In this document: positions 24,641-37,664 of the stretch, in pieces
Numbering within the stretch: the stretch's first letter is position 1
Layout: each line of letters opens with the position of its first letter
NCBI GenBank assembly: GCA_019671005.1
Contig: CM033712.1
Span: forward strand, 78,132,479-78,196,478
Direction of reading: 5' to 3'
From: Hibiscus mutabilis
Lineage: Eukaryota; Streptophyta; Magnoliopsida; Malvales; Malvaceae
Length of the DNA stretch: 64,000 nt
The notes under the pieces: generated by a model
Database searches by the model: none
The model's input: only the letters and a program-made list of their open reading frames with translations
Told to the model about the DNA's origin: nothing
Program-made: the position numbers and the translations under genes

Positions 24641-26580
24641 AAATTGTAAATATTTATAAAAATATTAAATTATCTATTTGTAATTAATTAAATTATAAAA
24701 AGTATTAAAATTATTAGTTTTTTTTTTAATTTTACTCTTAATATTGAATGTAGGCCAACAAAATGCGAATGGTTAGTAGTTGAACTTGCTCTTGAAACAA
24801 AAAATATATAAATAAATTTGTTCTTTTAAATACCATAAAGTATAGAGAATTCAAAAAATAAATTAATTAACCTGTCCAAATTGATCTCATCGCTAGTTAG
24901 CAATGTGATGTTGAAGCTTGTGGTTGTGTGTCTAAAAAATAAAATCATTTTAATTATAAAAATATTTAATTTTATTTTTTAGGTAATGTTTGTGTACTCC
25001 TCAATCACGGCAAATATATATTTGTTACTTGAACTCGAGTTCAAGGTTTAATTCGGTATTTAAATTTTCTTTGATCGGATAAATTTATCATGTGTCATGA
25101 CTTGGTGATGTTATTTGGTTTAAATTGATACACAAATTTGACTTCATGGTTCAAATGAATTATTTAAGTACCAATTTGAAACAATTAGCCAAACTTAAGC
25201 ACCATTTTGAACCAAAAAGGCAAGCTTTAATATCTAATTAGACAAAAAAAAGTACTGAATTTAACTTTAAAGTCAAATTTAGGTACTTACTTAGACCTAA
25301 ATTAAAATTTAAAACTAAATTTAGATACCAAAATGAATATTTAGCCGATAAACAACACATCTATGTGAGTATTGATGCCATGCATGGCTCTACTTTGTTT
25401 TATAATATACTATATTAGATTAGGTTTTAAATCACACTTTTAGTTTTAATTAACATGATTTTATTTATGCATACTCAATTGAAACTTATTAAACTTAATA
25501 TTTAAGAAACAAATTTAATGATTATTACAAGGCATTAATTATATTATATATACTATTTTTCACATGGATGTATGCATACTCAATTGACAATGACTAAACT
25601 TAATATTTACAAAAGAAAAAAAACAAATTTAATGATTATTAACATGGCATTAATTATATGTACTCGTCAAACATTTTCTTTTGTTAAATTTCATTATTCT
25701 AATTAATTGAATGATGTCATTGAAGTGCTTAATTAATGCTAAACATAAAAGGGTAAACCAATAAGTCTTCTTAAAAACTAGTGTTTATAATAATTTAAGT
25801 AAAAAAGTTTGAATGACTCCATTAAAAGCTATGGGTTAAAGTTATTATGTTTATAATAATTGTATGGAATTTTGTTTATATTCTAAGTAAAATTTCTTTA
25901 TACGTTTTTAAAAATTAATTATAGGTTGTTGTCTATTGCTATCTAGTGTATTTTTTCCCTCTATTTAAGTTTAGGGAGATTTTTAATGAGGTACTTTGTA
26001 GTATTTTTTTCTCTCAATAAAAAAAATATGATTTTTTTTTTAATTTTAGGAAATTAAATTATTTTTTACACATTTTTATTTACTTAATGTTTTACATTAT
26101 TATCAATTTTATCTTTTTTTTAGGAAAAGCGGATGATATTAATTATAGGAGACTCGAATTCAAATCGCTTTGTGTGTAAAGTGTGTGTACTATTAAAATG
26201 TTTAAAATATGTATAAAATGATAGTACATTGTAAACACCTTAATACTATTTAAAAAATATATAATATAGTTTTTTTATTTATTTTAAAATATAAAATTTC
26301 ATAAATTCTCAAATATATATTTAAAAATTAGATAATTAATATATATATTTGTCACATGACATGGCGTTATTTGATTGTGTTATGATACACTTTCTAACGT
26401 TATCGAGGCACCATGATACGTTAAGAGTAAAAATGATAGGAATAAGGCTTTTAAATGCCTCTAATTTTTTTTTATTGTGTAATCATTTTGATTTCTATTT
26501 TTTTAAGTAATTTAACGTTTAACGTTTTATTTAAGTTAAAATAATTCTTCGGATGAAAACTGTTAATTAAGTAATAATAA
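24641..26580. other. AT-rich intergenic DNA, no gene seen
   Basis: Very AT-rich, with a duplicated phrase (GCATACTCAATTGA, about 25470 and 25575) but no coding signal, RNA gene or complete transposon that I can support. Confidence 0.6.
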
Positions 26581-26587
26581 ACAATTT

Positions 26588-26887
26588 AAAATAATTTGAC
26601 AGAATGATATGTCAGCATAAAAATAATTTTATATTTTATATAATTTTATAAAATTATTTTTTGACTGATGTGTCATTCTGTTAAGTCAACACTTTTAATA
26701 TTGTTATGTTAATACTATGTTCGACGTCCACTACCATATAAATTTATTACGTTATTTTAAAATTATTTATCGTTAATTATCTAATAATTTTTATCCTTAA
26801 AATAGTCATTTTGCCAAAAACAATAACAGTGTTGACTAACAATTTTTATCCTTAGAATAGTTATTTTGCCAAAAACAATAACAGTGA
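26588..26887. repeat. Hairpin (26595-26685) and 45-bp direct repeat (26787-26831, 26843-26887)
   Basis: TTTGACAGAATGA and TGTCAGC on the left mirror GACTGATGTGTCATTCTGTT on the right, with AAAATAATTTTAT stems, forming a fold-back of about 90 bp. A related but weaker arrangement lies near 46095-46180. Next to it, ATTTTTATCCTTA..ATAGT and CCAAAAACAATAACAGTG are repeated with a 56-bp period and three mismatches. Confidence 0.6.
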
Positions 26888-27229
26888 AAAACGTTACGTT
26901 CTGTTTCTTTTAATAAAGCTTTAATTATATTTGGAACTGTTGGATTTTTTAATGAATTTGAGAATTACAAATTGTTGGGATTTTTTGAAATGAATTTGAG
27001 ACTTGCTCCGGGCAAAATAACTGCCGTGAATGGCAGAAATAGTAATTTCGCACCAAATCGAGGGGCATTTAGCGTTCTAAAACGGCAAGAGAAAAGGAAA
27101 ATAGAAGTAAAGGGACGCGACCTGAAAATATACAGAAAGAAAATGGATAGACAGAAAATCAACATAGATTCATTCTTTTCTTTTTAGAGCAGAAAAGCAA
27201 AAGATTTTCCAGAGATAGATCTGAGTTAA

Positions 27230-28114
27230 GCAATTAACTTGGTATAGGACTGAGTCGACTCTTGGTGTGGAGTCGAGTCGAGTCGAGTCGTTGCTTCAAA
27301 GATTCAGATCGTGAACCGTCGGATCCTGCATATTCAAATTGACGTTAACTGTTCGATTTAACCTTCGCTCTTCCTCTCTGTGAAGTTTGAACTTTTACGA
27401 AGCCGAATTAGAAGGGAAAGGACAACCTAATCGATCCGGCCCGGCTTCGGTATTATTTGGATGCTGACGTGCTTCCTCAGGTTTGGCTTTTCTTGTTTTT
27501 AAATTTTGTTTACTTTTTTTCTTGTTTGGTTGCCTAGAAAATGAGTGAGAATGAGCGGAGAAGGAAGGAACATAAATGAATATTTTTGGTAGTTCTTTAA
27601 AAACATGAGAAGTTTAATTTAGTGTAAACTGAAAATATGTATGATTTTCTTTTTGCGTTAATTAATTAATTTTTGGTGTTAAAATAAGCAAATGTTTTTG
27701 GTGCTAATATGGAAATCTTACTTATTGAAGCTCTTTCTTTGTTTATTTCTTGTTTTCGGGATCTCTTTTACAGATTTGAACTCCGTGGAAGCTTTGACTT
27801 CTCTAAACTGAATTGAGGATTAACAAAGAGGATGTCATTTGAGCTAATGTAAAGAGATTACCGCATTGCCAATTATTCTTTTAACTTGTGTTAGTATCGA
27901 AGTTGAATAGCAAAGCTTAAAAGCCTTAATTTTGTAGTTGTGGAGCCTAAGAAACATTTGAATCGTTTATCTTAAAATATAGTAGTGTTTTGGAGATTTT
28001 GAGATTAAATTGAGAATGGATTTTTGTTAATTGTAATATTTTCGAAGATAGGGTTATTGGAGATGGAGGAAAAGATAGTCTAGTAATATAAATCTATAGA
28101 GAGAGTCGAGTAGA
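27230..28114 (+). promoter_or_regulatory. 5' leader of the ankyrin gene with a likely leader intron
   Basis: A five-base AGTCG array (27271-27290) lies in the probable first, non-coding exon. GCTTCCTCAG|GTTTGG (junction 27480/27481) and TCTTTTACAG|ATTTG (27773/27774) are good splice sites for a 293-bp leader intron. The exact transcription start is not visible. Confidence 0.5.
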
Positions 28115-31100
28115 ATGGAAGATCTTTCCAAGTATTCCCATAGTCCTGCCCATTTAGCTGTTGCCCGCCGTGACTATGCGGGGCTCAAGCGCATTATCTC
28201 GACACTTCCTCGGCTTGCCAAGGCCGGTGAGGTTAATACTGAAGCCAAATCCCTTGAGGCTGAGGGACGGGCTGATGCTGTCTCAGCTATCATAGATCGT
28301 CGTGATGTCCCAGGTAGGGAGACTCCGCTGCATTTAGCAGTGCGATTGAGAGATCCAATCTCAGCGGAGATTTTGATGTTAGCTGGAGCAGATTGGAGTC
28401 TTCAGAATGAGCAGGGTTGGAGTGCTTTGCAAGAAGCTGTTTGCACAAGGGAAGAGGCAATTGCTATGACCATTGCTCGACACTACCAGCCGCTTGCCTG
28501 GGCAAAATGGTGCTGGAGGTTACCCAGGATTGTTGCCTCGGCAGCTCGTATCCGTGACTTTTACATGGAGATGTCTTTTCATTTTGAAAGTTCAGTCATT
28601 CCGTTTATTGGACGCATTGCACCATCAGACACCTATCGCATTTGGAAGCGGGGTTCAAATCTCCGTGCTGATATGACACTTGCTGGATTTGATGGGTTCC
28701 GTATTCAAAGATCGGACCAAACATTCCTCTTTCTAGGGGAAGGCTATACTTCTGAGGATGGGAATCTTTCGCTTTCTCCAGGTTCTTTGATTGTCCTTTC
28801 TCACAAGGAAAAAGAAGTTACAAATGCCCTAGAGGGGGCTGGTGCACAACCAACCGAATCAGAAGTTGCTCACGAAGTGCAATTGATGTCTCAAACTAAT
28901 ATGTATAGGCCTGGTATTGATGTCACTCAGGCTGAACTTGTGCCTCATTTGAACTGGAGGCGACAAGAGAGAAGTGAGATGGTTGGAAACTGGAAGGCTA
29001 AAATTTATGATATGCTTCATGTGACAGTCAGTGTGAAGTCAAGGAGGGTTCCAGGTGCAATGACTGACGATGAGCTTTTTTCTGTGGATGATGAAGAAAG
29101 GATGGCAAATGGCGGTGAAAATGACGAGTATGATGATGTATTGACAGCTGAGGAAAGGGTGCAGTTGAATTCAGCACTTCGTATGGGAAATTCAGATGGT
29201 TTTGATGATGATGAGCATGGAGTTGTTGACTGCCAAGAAAATGGATCAGGAGGTTCCTATGAAAACTGTGAATCAAACGGTGTTGCTAAGGAGAAGAAGA
29301 GCTGGTTTGGCTGGAACAAGAAAGGCTCAAAGAATAGTGATGATCCTGATGATTCAAAGATTGGGAAGTTCTCAAAATTGGCTCCTGAAGGTAGCAATCT
29401 GAAACAAGCTGATAGTCGTAGATCATCATCTGAATTTGCGAAGGAAGATGCTGCAGATGTCAAGAAGGGTAAAGATAAAATCAGCAAGAAGAAGAAGAAA
29501 AAAGGGGGTCATAGTGAAGCTAAACTTGAGAGTGAGTACAAGAAGGGTTTGAGACCTGTTTTGTGGTTAACACCAGATTTCCCATTAAAGACAGAGGAAC
29601 TCCTGCCTTTACTTGATATATTAGCCAACAAGGTCAAGGCTATAAGGAGATTAAGGGAGCTTTTGACAACTAAGCTGCCTGCTGGCACATTTCCTGTCAA
29701 GGTAATTTAAGCTATATAAAGCCAACAATGCAAACGTTTATCTGATTTTATGGTAAACATTTAGTTTAGGTTTCAATTGTATGCATAAATCATGCATTTA
29801 TTTTTGTGTCTGAAATTTTCTCAATTTAATTTGTTGTTTTTGTGGTTGGAACAGAGGGAGTTATGATAAAAGATACTGAAGTAGAGTTCAGGCTTCACAG
29901 TTGACTAAGAGTGGTAGTAAGGTCCGAAAATAAAGAGCCATCAATATCTTTAGGCAGGAAAAAATGTACTAGGTTAGAGCAAATTCTCAAATTGCTACAA
30001 AGACGCTTTGCTGGCCATATTTTACTTGTCTCCCGTGATCTAATCACCTCATTTTCTTCACATCAATTCTGACAAACACAAGAAATGAGTCTGTTAGTGG
30101 TATCCTTGGTCCTATGGTGCTTAAAACCCAATTACATTTAGTAATGATAGGAAAATAACTTGAATAAGTGCTGAAGTAGGGGGTTGCTTTGTGTTAACTA
30201 GTGAATTGAGGTCCAGTTGTGCAATAGATTGTGAGCTTATTGTTATTTGAGAATTACATTCTTATTTACATGTGCATCAGAGGTCATTTTTATATATTAG
30301 TGGTTTGCTATATTTTTTTCTGGTTGAAAATCTTAGGTAGGATGGTTTGGCAGTTTCTCATCTGAACCTGTGTTGTTGCTATTTGTGTTTGATAATAGAA
30401 AGCTGAGATAGTTTGTGTATAGGTGGAGAAATAAAATTCATTTGATGGGAATATGGTCTTTCACCATCTTCTTTCTGTTGGATCTAAAATTCCTGCATCT
30501 GTCATAAAGCATTAGTGCGTGATCCTTTTGGTCCCTAGCTGTAGTCACTAGGTGAAGGCTTGTGCCTTGTATATGTATTAAGACTTAGAGAGTGTCTTTG
30601 TCCTTTTATATTTCAAAATGACTGGGTGATTGTAACTATAAATTACCTTTAAACGTGGAGAAGAATATTTTTAAGGTTCTGAGGTTTAAGTTATATTGGA
30701 CTTCGTATAAAGTTCTGAAGGTAAAGCCACTTTTATGATCGGTATTTTATGTTTGCCATATGCTGGAATCTGCCCAGAACTCTACATTAAAATATATAGT
30801 TATGATTCAGACTTTACAAAGCTTGGTTTTGGTTATTATTTACATTTCTACCTTTGTATTTCTAGTTTAGGAGGGCACCTTTTTGACAGCAAACCACATG
30901 CCACGTGCATTATAGTGAGGCTGCAAAGTACCCTATTTCTTCTTTTGCCAATTCTATCGTCTTTATTTTGAACACTTGAAACTGTTGTGCAAGTACTGTA
31001 GAAAGTGGGGTCTGATGAGCGTGACATGCTTTCTTAACAATTTGTGTTGGGTTATGTTTCAGAAAGCTTTCTATTTATGTTTTGAATGAACTCACATTGA

Positions 31101-31511
31101 TATCTCATACATTCCCTATTCTAGGTTGCCATTCCTATTGTCCCAACTATTCGAGTCCTTGTCACTTTCACTAAATTTGAGGAGCTTCAGCCAATGGAGG
31201 AGTTTGCAACCCCTCCTTCTAGCCCAGTTCATTTCCAGGATGCCAAGTCAAAAGAGTCAGAGGGTTCAACATCATGGATTTCGTGGATGAGAGGGACTCG
31301 TGGTGGCCAGTCAAGTGATAGTGATAGTAATCATCGGTATAAGGACGAGGTTGATCCTTTCCACATACCATCCGACTATACCTGGGTTGATGCTAACGAG
31401 AAAAAACGTCGCATGAAAGCCAAGAAAGCCAAAAGCAAGAAGCACAAAAGGCCTGCCGCAGCCAAGGGTGGGGATGGAGGCCAGCAGGTGAATGAAGAGG
31501 TGGAAGAATAA
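28115..31511 (+). CDS. Ankyrin repeat protein of the ANKRD13 / GPCR-chaperone type
   Basis: Two coding exons, 28115-29701 and 31125-31511, joined in phase 0 across a 1423-bp intron, encode 657 residues with no disruption. The N-terminus has ankyrin repeats (SPAHLAVARRDYAGLKRII near residue 10; TPLHLAVRLRDPISAEILML near 70; GWSALQEAV near 105). The GPCR-chaperone-like domain (PF11904 type) follows: WKRGSNLRADMTLAGFDGF, FLFLGEGY, and after an insert LWLTPDFPLKTEELLPLLDI and FPVKVAIPIVPTIRVLVTF across the splice junction. Between lie Asp/Glu-rich segments and a Lys run (about 457-463); the C-terminus is very Lys-rich. In animals ANKRD13C helps receptor biogenesis at the ER; ANKRD13A/B/D bind ubiquitinated cargo. 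The plant role is not settled, so function here is family-level only. No transmembrane segment is evident. Confidence 0.93.
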
Positions 31512-32144
31512 TTACACGATCCCAATTGTTTTACCCTTTTAGTGACATCTACAACAGATTGAGGAGGTAAGTCTCCTCCCTACACCCATCTGACGTTTTA
31601 CTATAGCAATTCGCCGAATGAGGCAGTTGATTTGGTGAATGATTGGTAGGGGAATCTCTTTGATTAAAGGAGAGCCTTTTCTTCTGTTGTTTTGTTATGT
31701 GATGTGAAATTGGAGAGGGACTAAAATCTCCTAGTTTCTGTATTAGCTTTGTTTCAGTTCTAGTTTTTATTGGACATTGAATCTTTGTATCTAAGTTCTT
31801 GGTCCTCAAAGTTTCATTTTTGTGATGGTCATTCTTTTACCTGTCGATTGTTTGTTATCTTTTCTTGCTCATTTCCCCCACCTTTTGGTTCACATAAAGG
31901 ATTTCAAGCTTGAAACATTGAGTGATACTCGTTTGTGGATACTCAGATTCAGGTGTAAGCATCGATTATCTTAATATCGAAGAGTCGAAATATCTTTACA
32001 TATGTAGTCAGTAATCTCCTTGTTCATTTAAATATGAGCAAAGAGGCACAGCATTATTTGCAAAAAGGCATGTATGAACAAAATTAATAGCTATAGGAGG
32101 TTTATCTATTATATGCACAGTCGATCTCTGGTTTACAGGGTTCT

Positions 32145-35100
32145 CTACCAGAACCTATCCTTATTGACGCTTAAATATCCGGCCATTACTTTCCCTCGGT
32201 GTTCCTCATGCCATCTATGAGAAAGCACCATGTCGATCCCAATGCACCTATAAAAAAGTCCGATTCGACTGCCATCAAGAAATTAACAAGAGGATAGTTT
32301 GTGCTGGTTTTCCTTCCAAGACTTGCCTCATATGCAGACATTGATGCATTTCCGACTTGGCGTTTCACATTTGTGTAGTAGAAGTTCCACAAGGGTATGA
32401 TTTCGTTTTATCGATCACTTCCTGAGATTTAGTTATATCATTTGTGATATTAGATAGATAGCAAATTAATAGTTATACGGGTAGAAATGTTAGAAAATGC
32501 ATACCTGCATTTTGGTAGAGAGCCAAATGTTGTTGAGATGCGGAAAACGCATCCGAATACGGTGAGCAAGCCCCATATATTGTTTGAATTCAACCACTTT
32601 CATTTCACATGCCTTGTCTCCCATTCTTACATGCACACTTGGCAATGGCCTAGGAACCCAAGGTCTGTGATTTGACCACACAAATTCTTCAATATCCGAC
32701 TTCGGCTTGTTCGTAATCACCTGTAAATCGAAGCACAAATGAGGAATAGTCTCCAGGGCAGTTTAAAACGAGAATATGTTCGGCATGCATAGTAATGGTT
32801 CATCAAAGTAGGTGCTCATGATTCAGCTCTTTCTAGTAAGATTTTCTTTACATACAAGTTGCATTACTCAAGCTACGAATGAGTGTTGGATACGGATATG
32901 TATCCGACACTGTTCAGAGGATCATTCCCCTGTTCCTTCGTCTGAATCGAAACATATAGCATCAGGCTTGAGATGGGAAGAGGCTCAACGCAGTGTAAAC
33001 TACACAAGTAGAAGTCGAATCCGAAAAGGCTTAGATGAACAAACCTTTGGCCACTCTCTGTCAATACTTGCAAGAACCATTTTTGCAGCTTCTTTCCCAA
33101 ATGCAGCATGCCGAGCTATGTTCAATAAACCACATGTGTACTCTGTTTGAAATCGCATCAGATATCGAACAGCCTGTTTAAGTCGAAAAATAAACATTAG
33201 ATAATCTTTGCAGCACAGCGTCCTCATACGAAAGAAGGTTGTCACATTCTCATATTCAACTTTACCAAGTCCAGGTTACACAGACATACCTGCGCTCTCC
33301 ACCACCTTCGATCCATCTTATGGTGAACGGCAATTAAACTTCCATTTATATCTGTTGTAGGCAGAAAATAACTCCAAGGATCACCCCATACCCTGATCAA
33401 ATAGTCAAATCATTGATCAAAGATACGCTAATGTTCTCCAAGTTGATGTTTATACGAAATACATGTAACCAAATTGCAACTGCTTTGAAGTATACCTTGA
33501 AATCTTCCCTGTCCATATTTCCTTCGATTTATAATTATCTTTTCCTTTTACGATTCCCTTTTCCCAATCCTCTTTGTTCTTCGTAAGCTCAAAGGCACGG
33601 TCTCGGCATTCCAGGGATGTCTCTAGGAAGAAGTAGCAAGACCAACTACTGCGCGATGCTGTAATCCAGAACATCATAGTAGAGCAATGCTGTTACTAAG
33701 ATTATTCTTCCAGTTCCCAGAAAATGTTACATATCGAGCAATAAATCGTTACAGTTCATACCTTTACAACCACCGTGGTCGGCTCGATTGTAGTGTCCAG
33801 TAACAAGCACCCTTTTCTCCTTAATTGCAATGGCAAGAAGCCCGGCCATATCGGCAAGCTGAGCTCCGATGCCAAAGCCAGGCAATACTTCCCAGTCAGC
33901 CACGAGAAATCTTATGTTAGGATCATTGCAGTTTATTGGATGTTGATGGATCCAAATGTCACGCTGCACTTTCCGAGTAAGAGGATAGTTTTCTTCATCT
34001 GATCCCACAATCTGAAAATGAAAAATCCCAATTTTTGGAAACAAACGAGGCCAAAACATATCGTAATGTGACATATTAAATCACGATAATCATGATACAA
34101 ACGAACACGTTTGATCACATCCACAAGCATCTACGGATTATGTAGCTAAGTAAACATACCCATGGAGGATGAGAACCATATGAGACTGGCTGATGGTTAA
34201 GGCTTCTTATATTCTCATCGGTTGCAGTTGCAGGATACATGTTTAATGAACCCTTCCAAATTGTCCATGGAGGAAATTTCCCGGCCCCGAACGTTCGTCG
34301 AGACGCTTATTCACTTGTGCACTTAATTTACAGTTCTCCAAATGCGGGGCATCCGGTAAACTTGTCTTACTGAGTCTGAAACGTTCCAAGAACTCATTTT
34401 CTTCCGGTTGCCTATCAGCTAGTAAAGCACCCCATGCTTCTGTCAATAAAGAAACTCTCTCATCATCATCGCTCTCCGGTTCCCTCGGCTTCGAATCCAC
34501 CCAACTCTCGGTTTCTTTTACTTTAAAGTTGCAATCCGAACTCGAAATAACATCTGCATCTCAATACAAGAATACACATCAATGTTAAAACAAACATTTA
34601 AACAACATATATTCAGACATGAATATGCTTGAAAAAAGTGTCGGACATGAGTAAATATCCGATAGTAACCCGAAATACGAATAACATCTAACAAAATACA
34701 AAAGTTGAGATGGTGGCTTCTTGCTGAAGTATGTTTAAGTGAATAGAATTAAAGAAACTAATCATGGTTATCTACAAACTTAGTCAAAAGCCATCAACCA
34801 AAGAAGTAAACAACAAAATTGTGCAACAAGTAATGCCAAACTTTTAGTTTGCTTCAACAACACCCTTAGATCATCAAACTGGCAAATTTTTACTGAATTT
34901 CACTGGGAAAACTTTATGAATTCATATCATCATGTGGGAAAACTAAGAACTTTAAGCCATTAGCACAGAGTATACTCGAATGAAAACTAAGAATTCGAAC
35001 TTACTGATAATCTCTGAGCTTGAATTCCATGGAGAAATCCCCATTTATAGAGATGAAAATGAAATCCCAGTAAAGCCAAAAGTACCAACAGATGTAAGAA

Positions 35101-35236
35101 CAGCCAAAAGCAAAGAAGTCAAGCAGATTCCACAGAGAAAACCCACCACACAAATCTGACATGGAAATGAATTCCCCGTCTGCAGAGCTTTCTGTGAAAC
35201 AACTCTTTCCATGAACTTCTGGTTTGTTGGCTCCAT
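32145..35236 (-). pseudogene. Alpha-(1,6)-fucosyltransferase-like (FUT8-like plant family), disabled copy
   Basis: Eight exons on the minus strand: 35236-35005, 34559-34160, 34011-33762, 33658-33496, 33392-33290, 33173-33045, 32720-32505, 32421-32145. Repaired, they would give about 590 residues. The N-terminus is a type II membrane anchor (ICVVGFLCGICLTSLLLAVL, about 28-47), as expected for a Golgi glycosyltransferase. The catalytic part includes WEVLPGFGIGAQLADMAGLL, HHKMDRRWWRAQ, VHVRMGDKACEM and STNYPLVNFLMA. Lesions: TAA at codon 64 (35045-35047); a missing base near 34274, where PPW should follow GNF; a missing base near 32393, where PLWNFYY is expected; and a missing base near 32195, where GKVMAGYL is expected. 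Introns remain GT-AG. No functional enzyme can be made. The family is known from a few plant annotations; the acceptor substrate in plants is unclear to me. Confidence 0.85.
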
Positions 35237-37664
35237 TAATCTTGTTTTAGCTACGAACTTACAAAAATGGCAACTTTAATTCACATGAAAGTGTTTGATG
35301 GTCTTAGAAAAAACATGGTGATGAGTTTTCATATGAAACAACAGATGCTTGACAAAGTTGCTTTAGGTTGAACCAATCAAAGGAAAACAGAAAAAGCAGC
35401 AGAAAGAAACACATTCACTAATCTGTCACTCTCATATCATATATATCCTCAACTTCTTCATTAAATAACCTCTTGCTTTTGGCCTTGGTGGTCCATTCAG
35501 CTGCAGAAATCAATTCAGAATTCTCATCAGAATTTACATTCTTGAAGAGAAAAAGGAAGAAAATTCAAGAATTTACAGTCAGCAGGCAAAATCTTAACAG
35601 ATTATTAGAAAACCGAGAAAGAAGGGAGTGATGGAATTCAAAACAGAAGCTTTAAAATAGCAAAAAAGAAAAGGAAACTAAACTAAACTAAACTATAAAG
35701 ATAAACCTTGAAATTTAATAGTAGTATTAAAAAAACGTAAACAAGAAGATAAAATAACATGCAAAAGGACACATGCCACAAAAGATGAGTAGAAAACAAA
35801 ACGAATGACACAAGATAAGAATCTTTGAATAAAAGACATTTTCCCCAGAACCAAACACCCCAGATGAAAAGAAAAGCCAACAGTAATAACAAGTGTGAGA
35901 GACTTTAGGCAAAACCCCAGGAAGAAAAGAACAAAAACTTTGCAGAGCATTGGGAAACCAACCATGTTATCATTTTCTCAAAGTACATGAACTCAGAAAC
36001 AGACATGTCACACAAACTCATCATTATTCTGACAATTCTTAAAGTGGTGTCAATTTGTGTTTTATTTTTTGTTAGAATTTTGTGCCATTGAAACTGATGA
36101 TTGAAGAACTCAAACCAGTGTCGGTTGTGATTCAATATTTTGAGAGAGTGGATTTGGAAGTGTAACAAATAACATTAAACAAAGCAAATATATAAGGGGT
36201 TGTTGTTTGGGGTAGGTTGAAGAATATAATATAATTTTAAATATCCTTTTATTATTTCAAAATCTAAAATTTATTCTTCATACTTTATATTTATTGAAAT
36301 TAAGTTCACAAATTGTTGTTTTTTTATTTGGAAATCTTGATTTTTATTATCTTTGATTTAATTTTATTGTTAATGGCTGAACTAACCGCTATAACAGAGA
36401 GTAAAATATTTTTTTTAGTTTCACATGTGTACAATTTTTTTTTTTATCAATTTAACTCGTAATCTTTAAAATAAATAAAAAATAATTATTAAAGGAATAA
36501 TATAATTTTTCAGTCATTTACATTTGTGATCTTTTAAGGGTTAAACTAATAAAAAAGCGTAAATGTAAAAGATTAAAAAAATTATTTTACTTTTGATAAA
36601 AAAAACTAATCTTCATACATTATTTTCTTAAGTTAAGTCTATAAAATTGTTGTTTTTATTTGATAAAAAAATGTTGTTTTTATTTTGCTTTTAAAGAGTC
36701 TAGATTGCGGTTTAATATTCATTTGTTATCTTATGGCGTGGTTATTTTATATTATATAAAAACATAATTTTTTTTATCAAAACATAATTATATAATTAAT
36801 AAATTTTTGGTGAGTTTGAAAATTTTAAATTACACCGTGCAAATTTTTTAAATAAAGAAATATTTTATTTTATATATTTCCATGGAACATGTATAATCAT
36901 TACAAATTTATTTTTAGTAAACAATATTTTTATATTCTATCATAATTTAAATTAATATTTTTCATTTATTGTAATATTTAAGAATTTAAATATATTTAAA
37001 TTTATATTTTTAACTTACAGTATTATGTCTAAAATGATCATATATCTTCTCGAAAGTACATTTTAACAACAATAACAAACATTTAAGCCTTAACACAAAA
37101 TTTTCAAAAATTACTTTTTCACTCTATTTTCTAAAAACAATACTAAACTAATCATAATAATTAAGATTAACTAAAATTACTTTTTTGATTTTGTTAGTTT
37201 TATGTCGTTAATGGAATTTATAACAATTGACTTCGATTGATTTTAATATATTATTTATTATTTATTTAAAATTTATTTTAATATATATTTTATATTATCT
37301 CGACTCAATTATTTTAATACAGCCCAAGACAATTATATAAATGAAATCTTTATGAAAAAAATAAACGGCCCATTATATTCAGATCAGATGTAATAAAGAT
37401 GTAATATAAATTATGAAGTGATTTTTCTAACCTAGTTTATTTTACTATAACATTATGATTTAGATTTTTAACTTTGCTCAAAAAGTGTAATTTATTATCT
37501 TATTAAATCAATTAATAATTGATAAATAACATCATTTATTCACTGCTGATGTTAAAATAATAGGATCTATAGGTCAACTTTTTATAAATGAATTAGGCAA
37601 AAAAAAGTATTGGGATTCAAGATAAGACTATATTTAAAAAAAAATGTTAAAACAATATCATTAT
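35237..37664. other. AT-rich intergenic DNA upstream of the fucosyltransferase-like pseudogene
   Basis: It includes the former 5' flank of the pseudogene. Small minus-strand frames at 35683-36168 are low-complexity hydrophobic translations of AT-rich DNA and overlap one another in several frames, so I do not call them genes. Nothing else is recognisable. Confidence 0.6.

Noticed and set aside
29028..29276. His-rich minus-strand frame
   Set aside because: Antisense of the Asp/Glu-rich ankyrin gene segment (GAT repeats read as ATC/CAT).
35683..36168. Hydrophobic minus-strand frames (several overlapping)
   Set aside because: Overlap in three frames of AT-rich DNA; no conserved motif.
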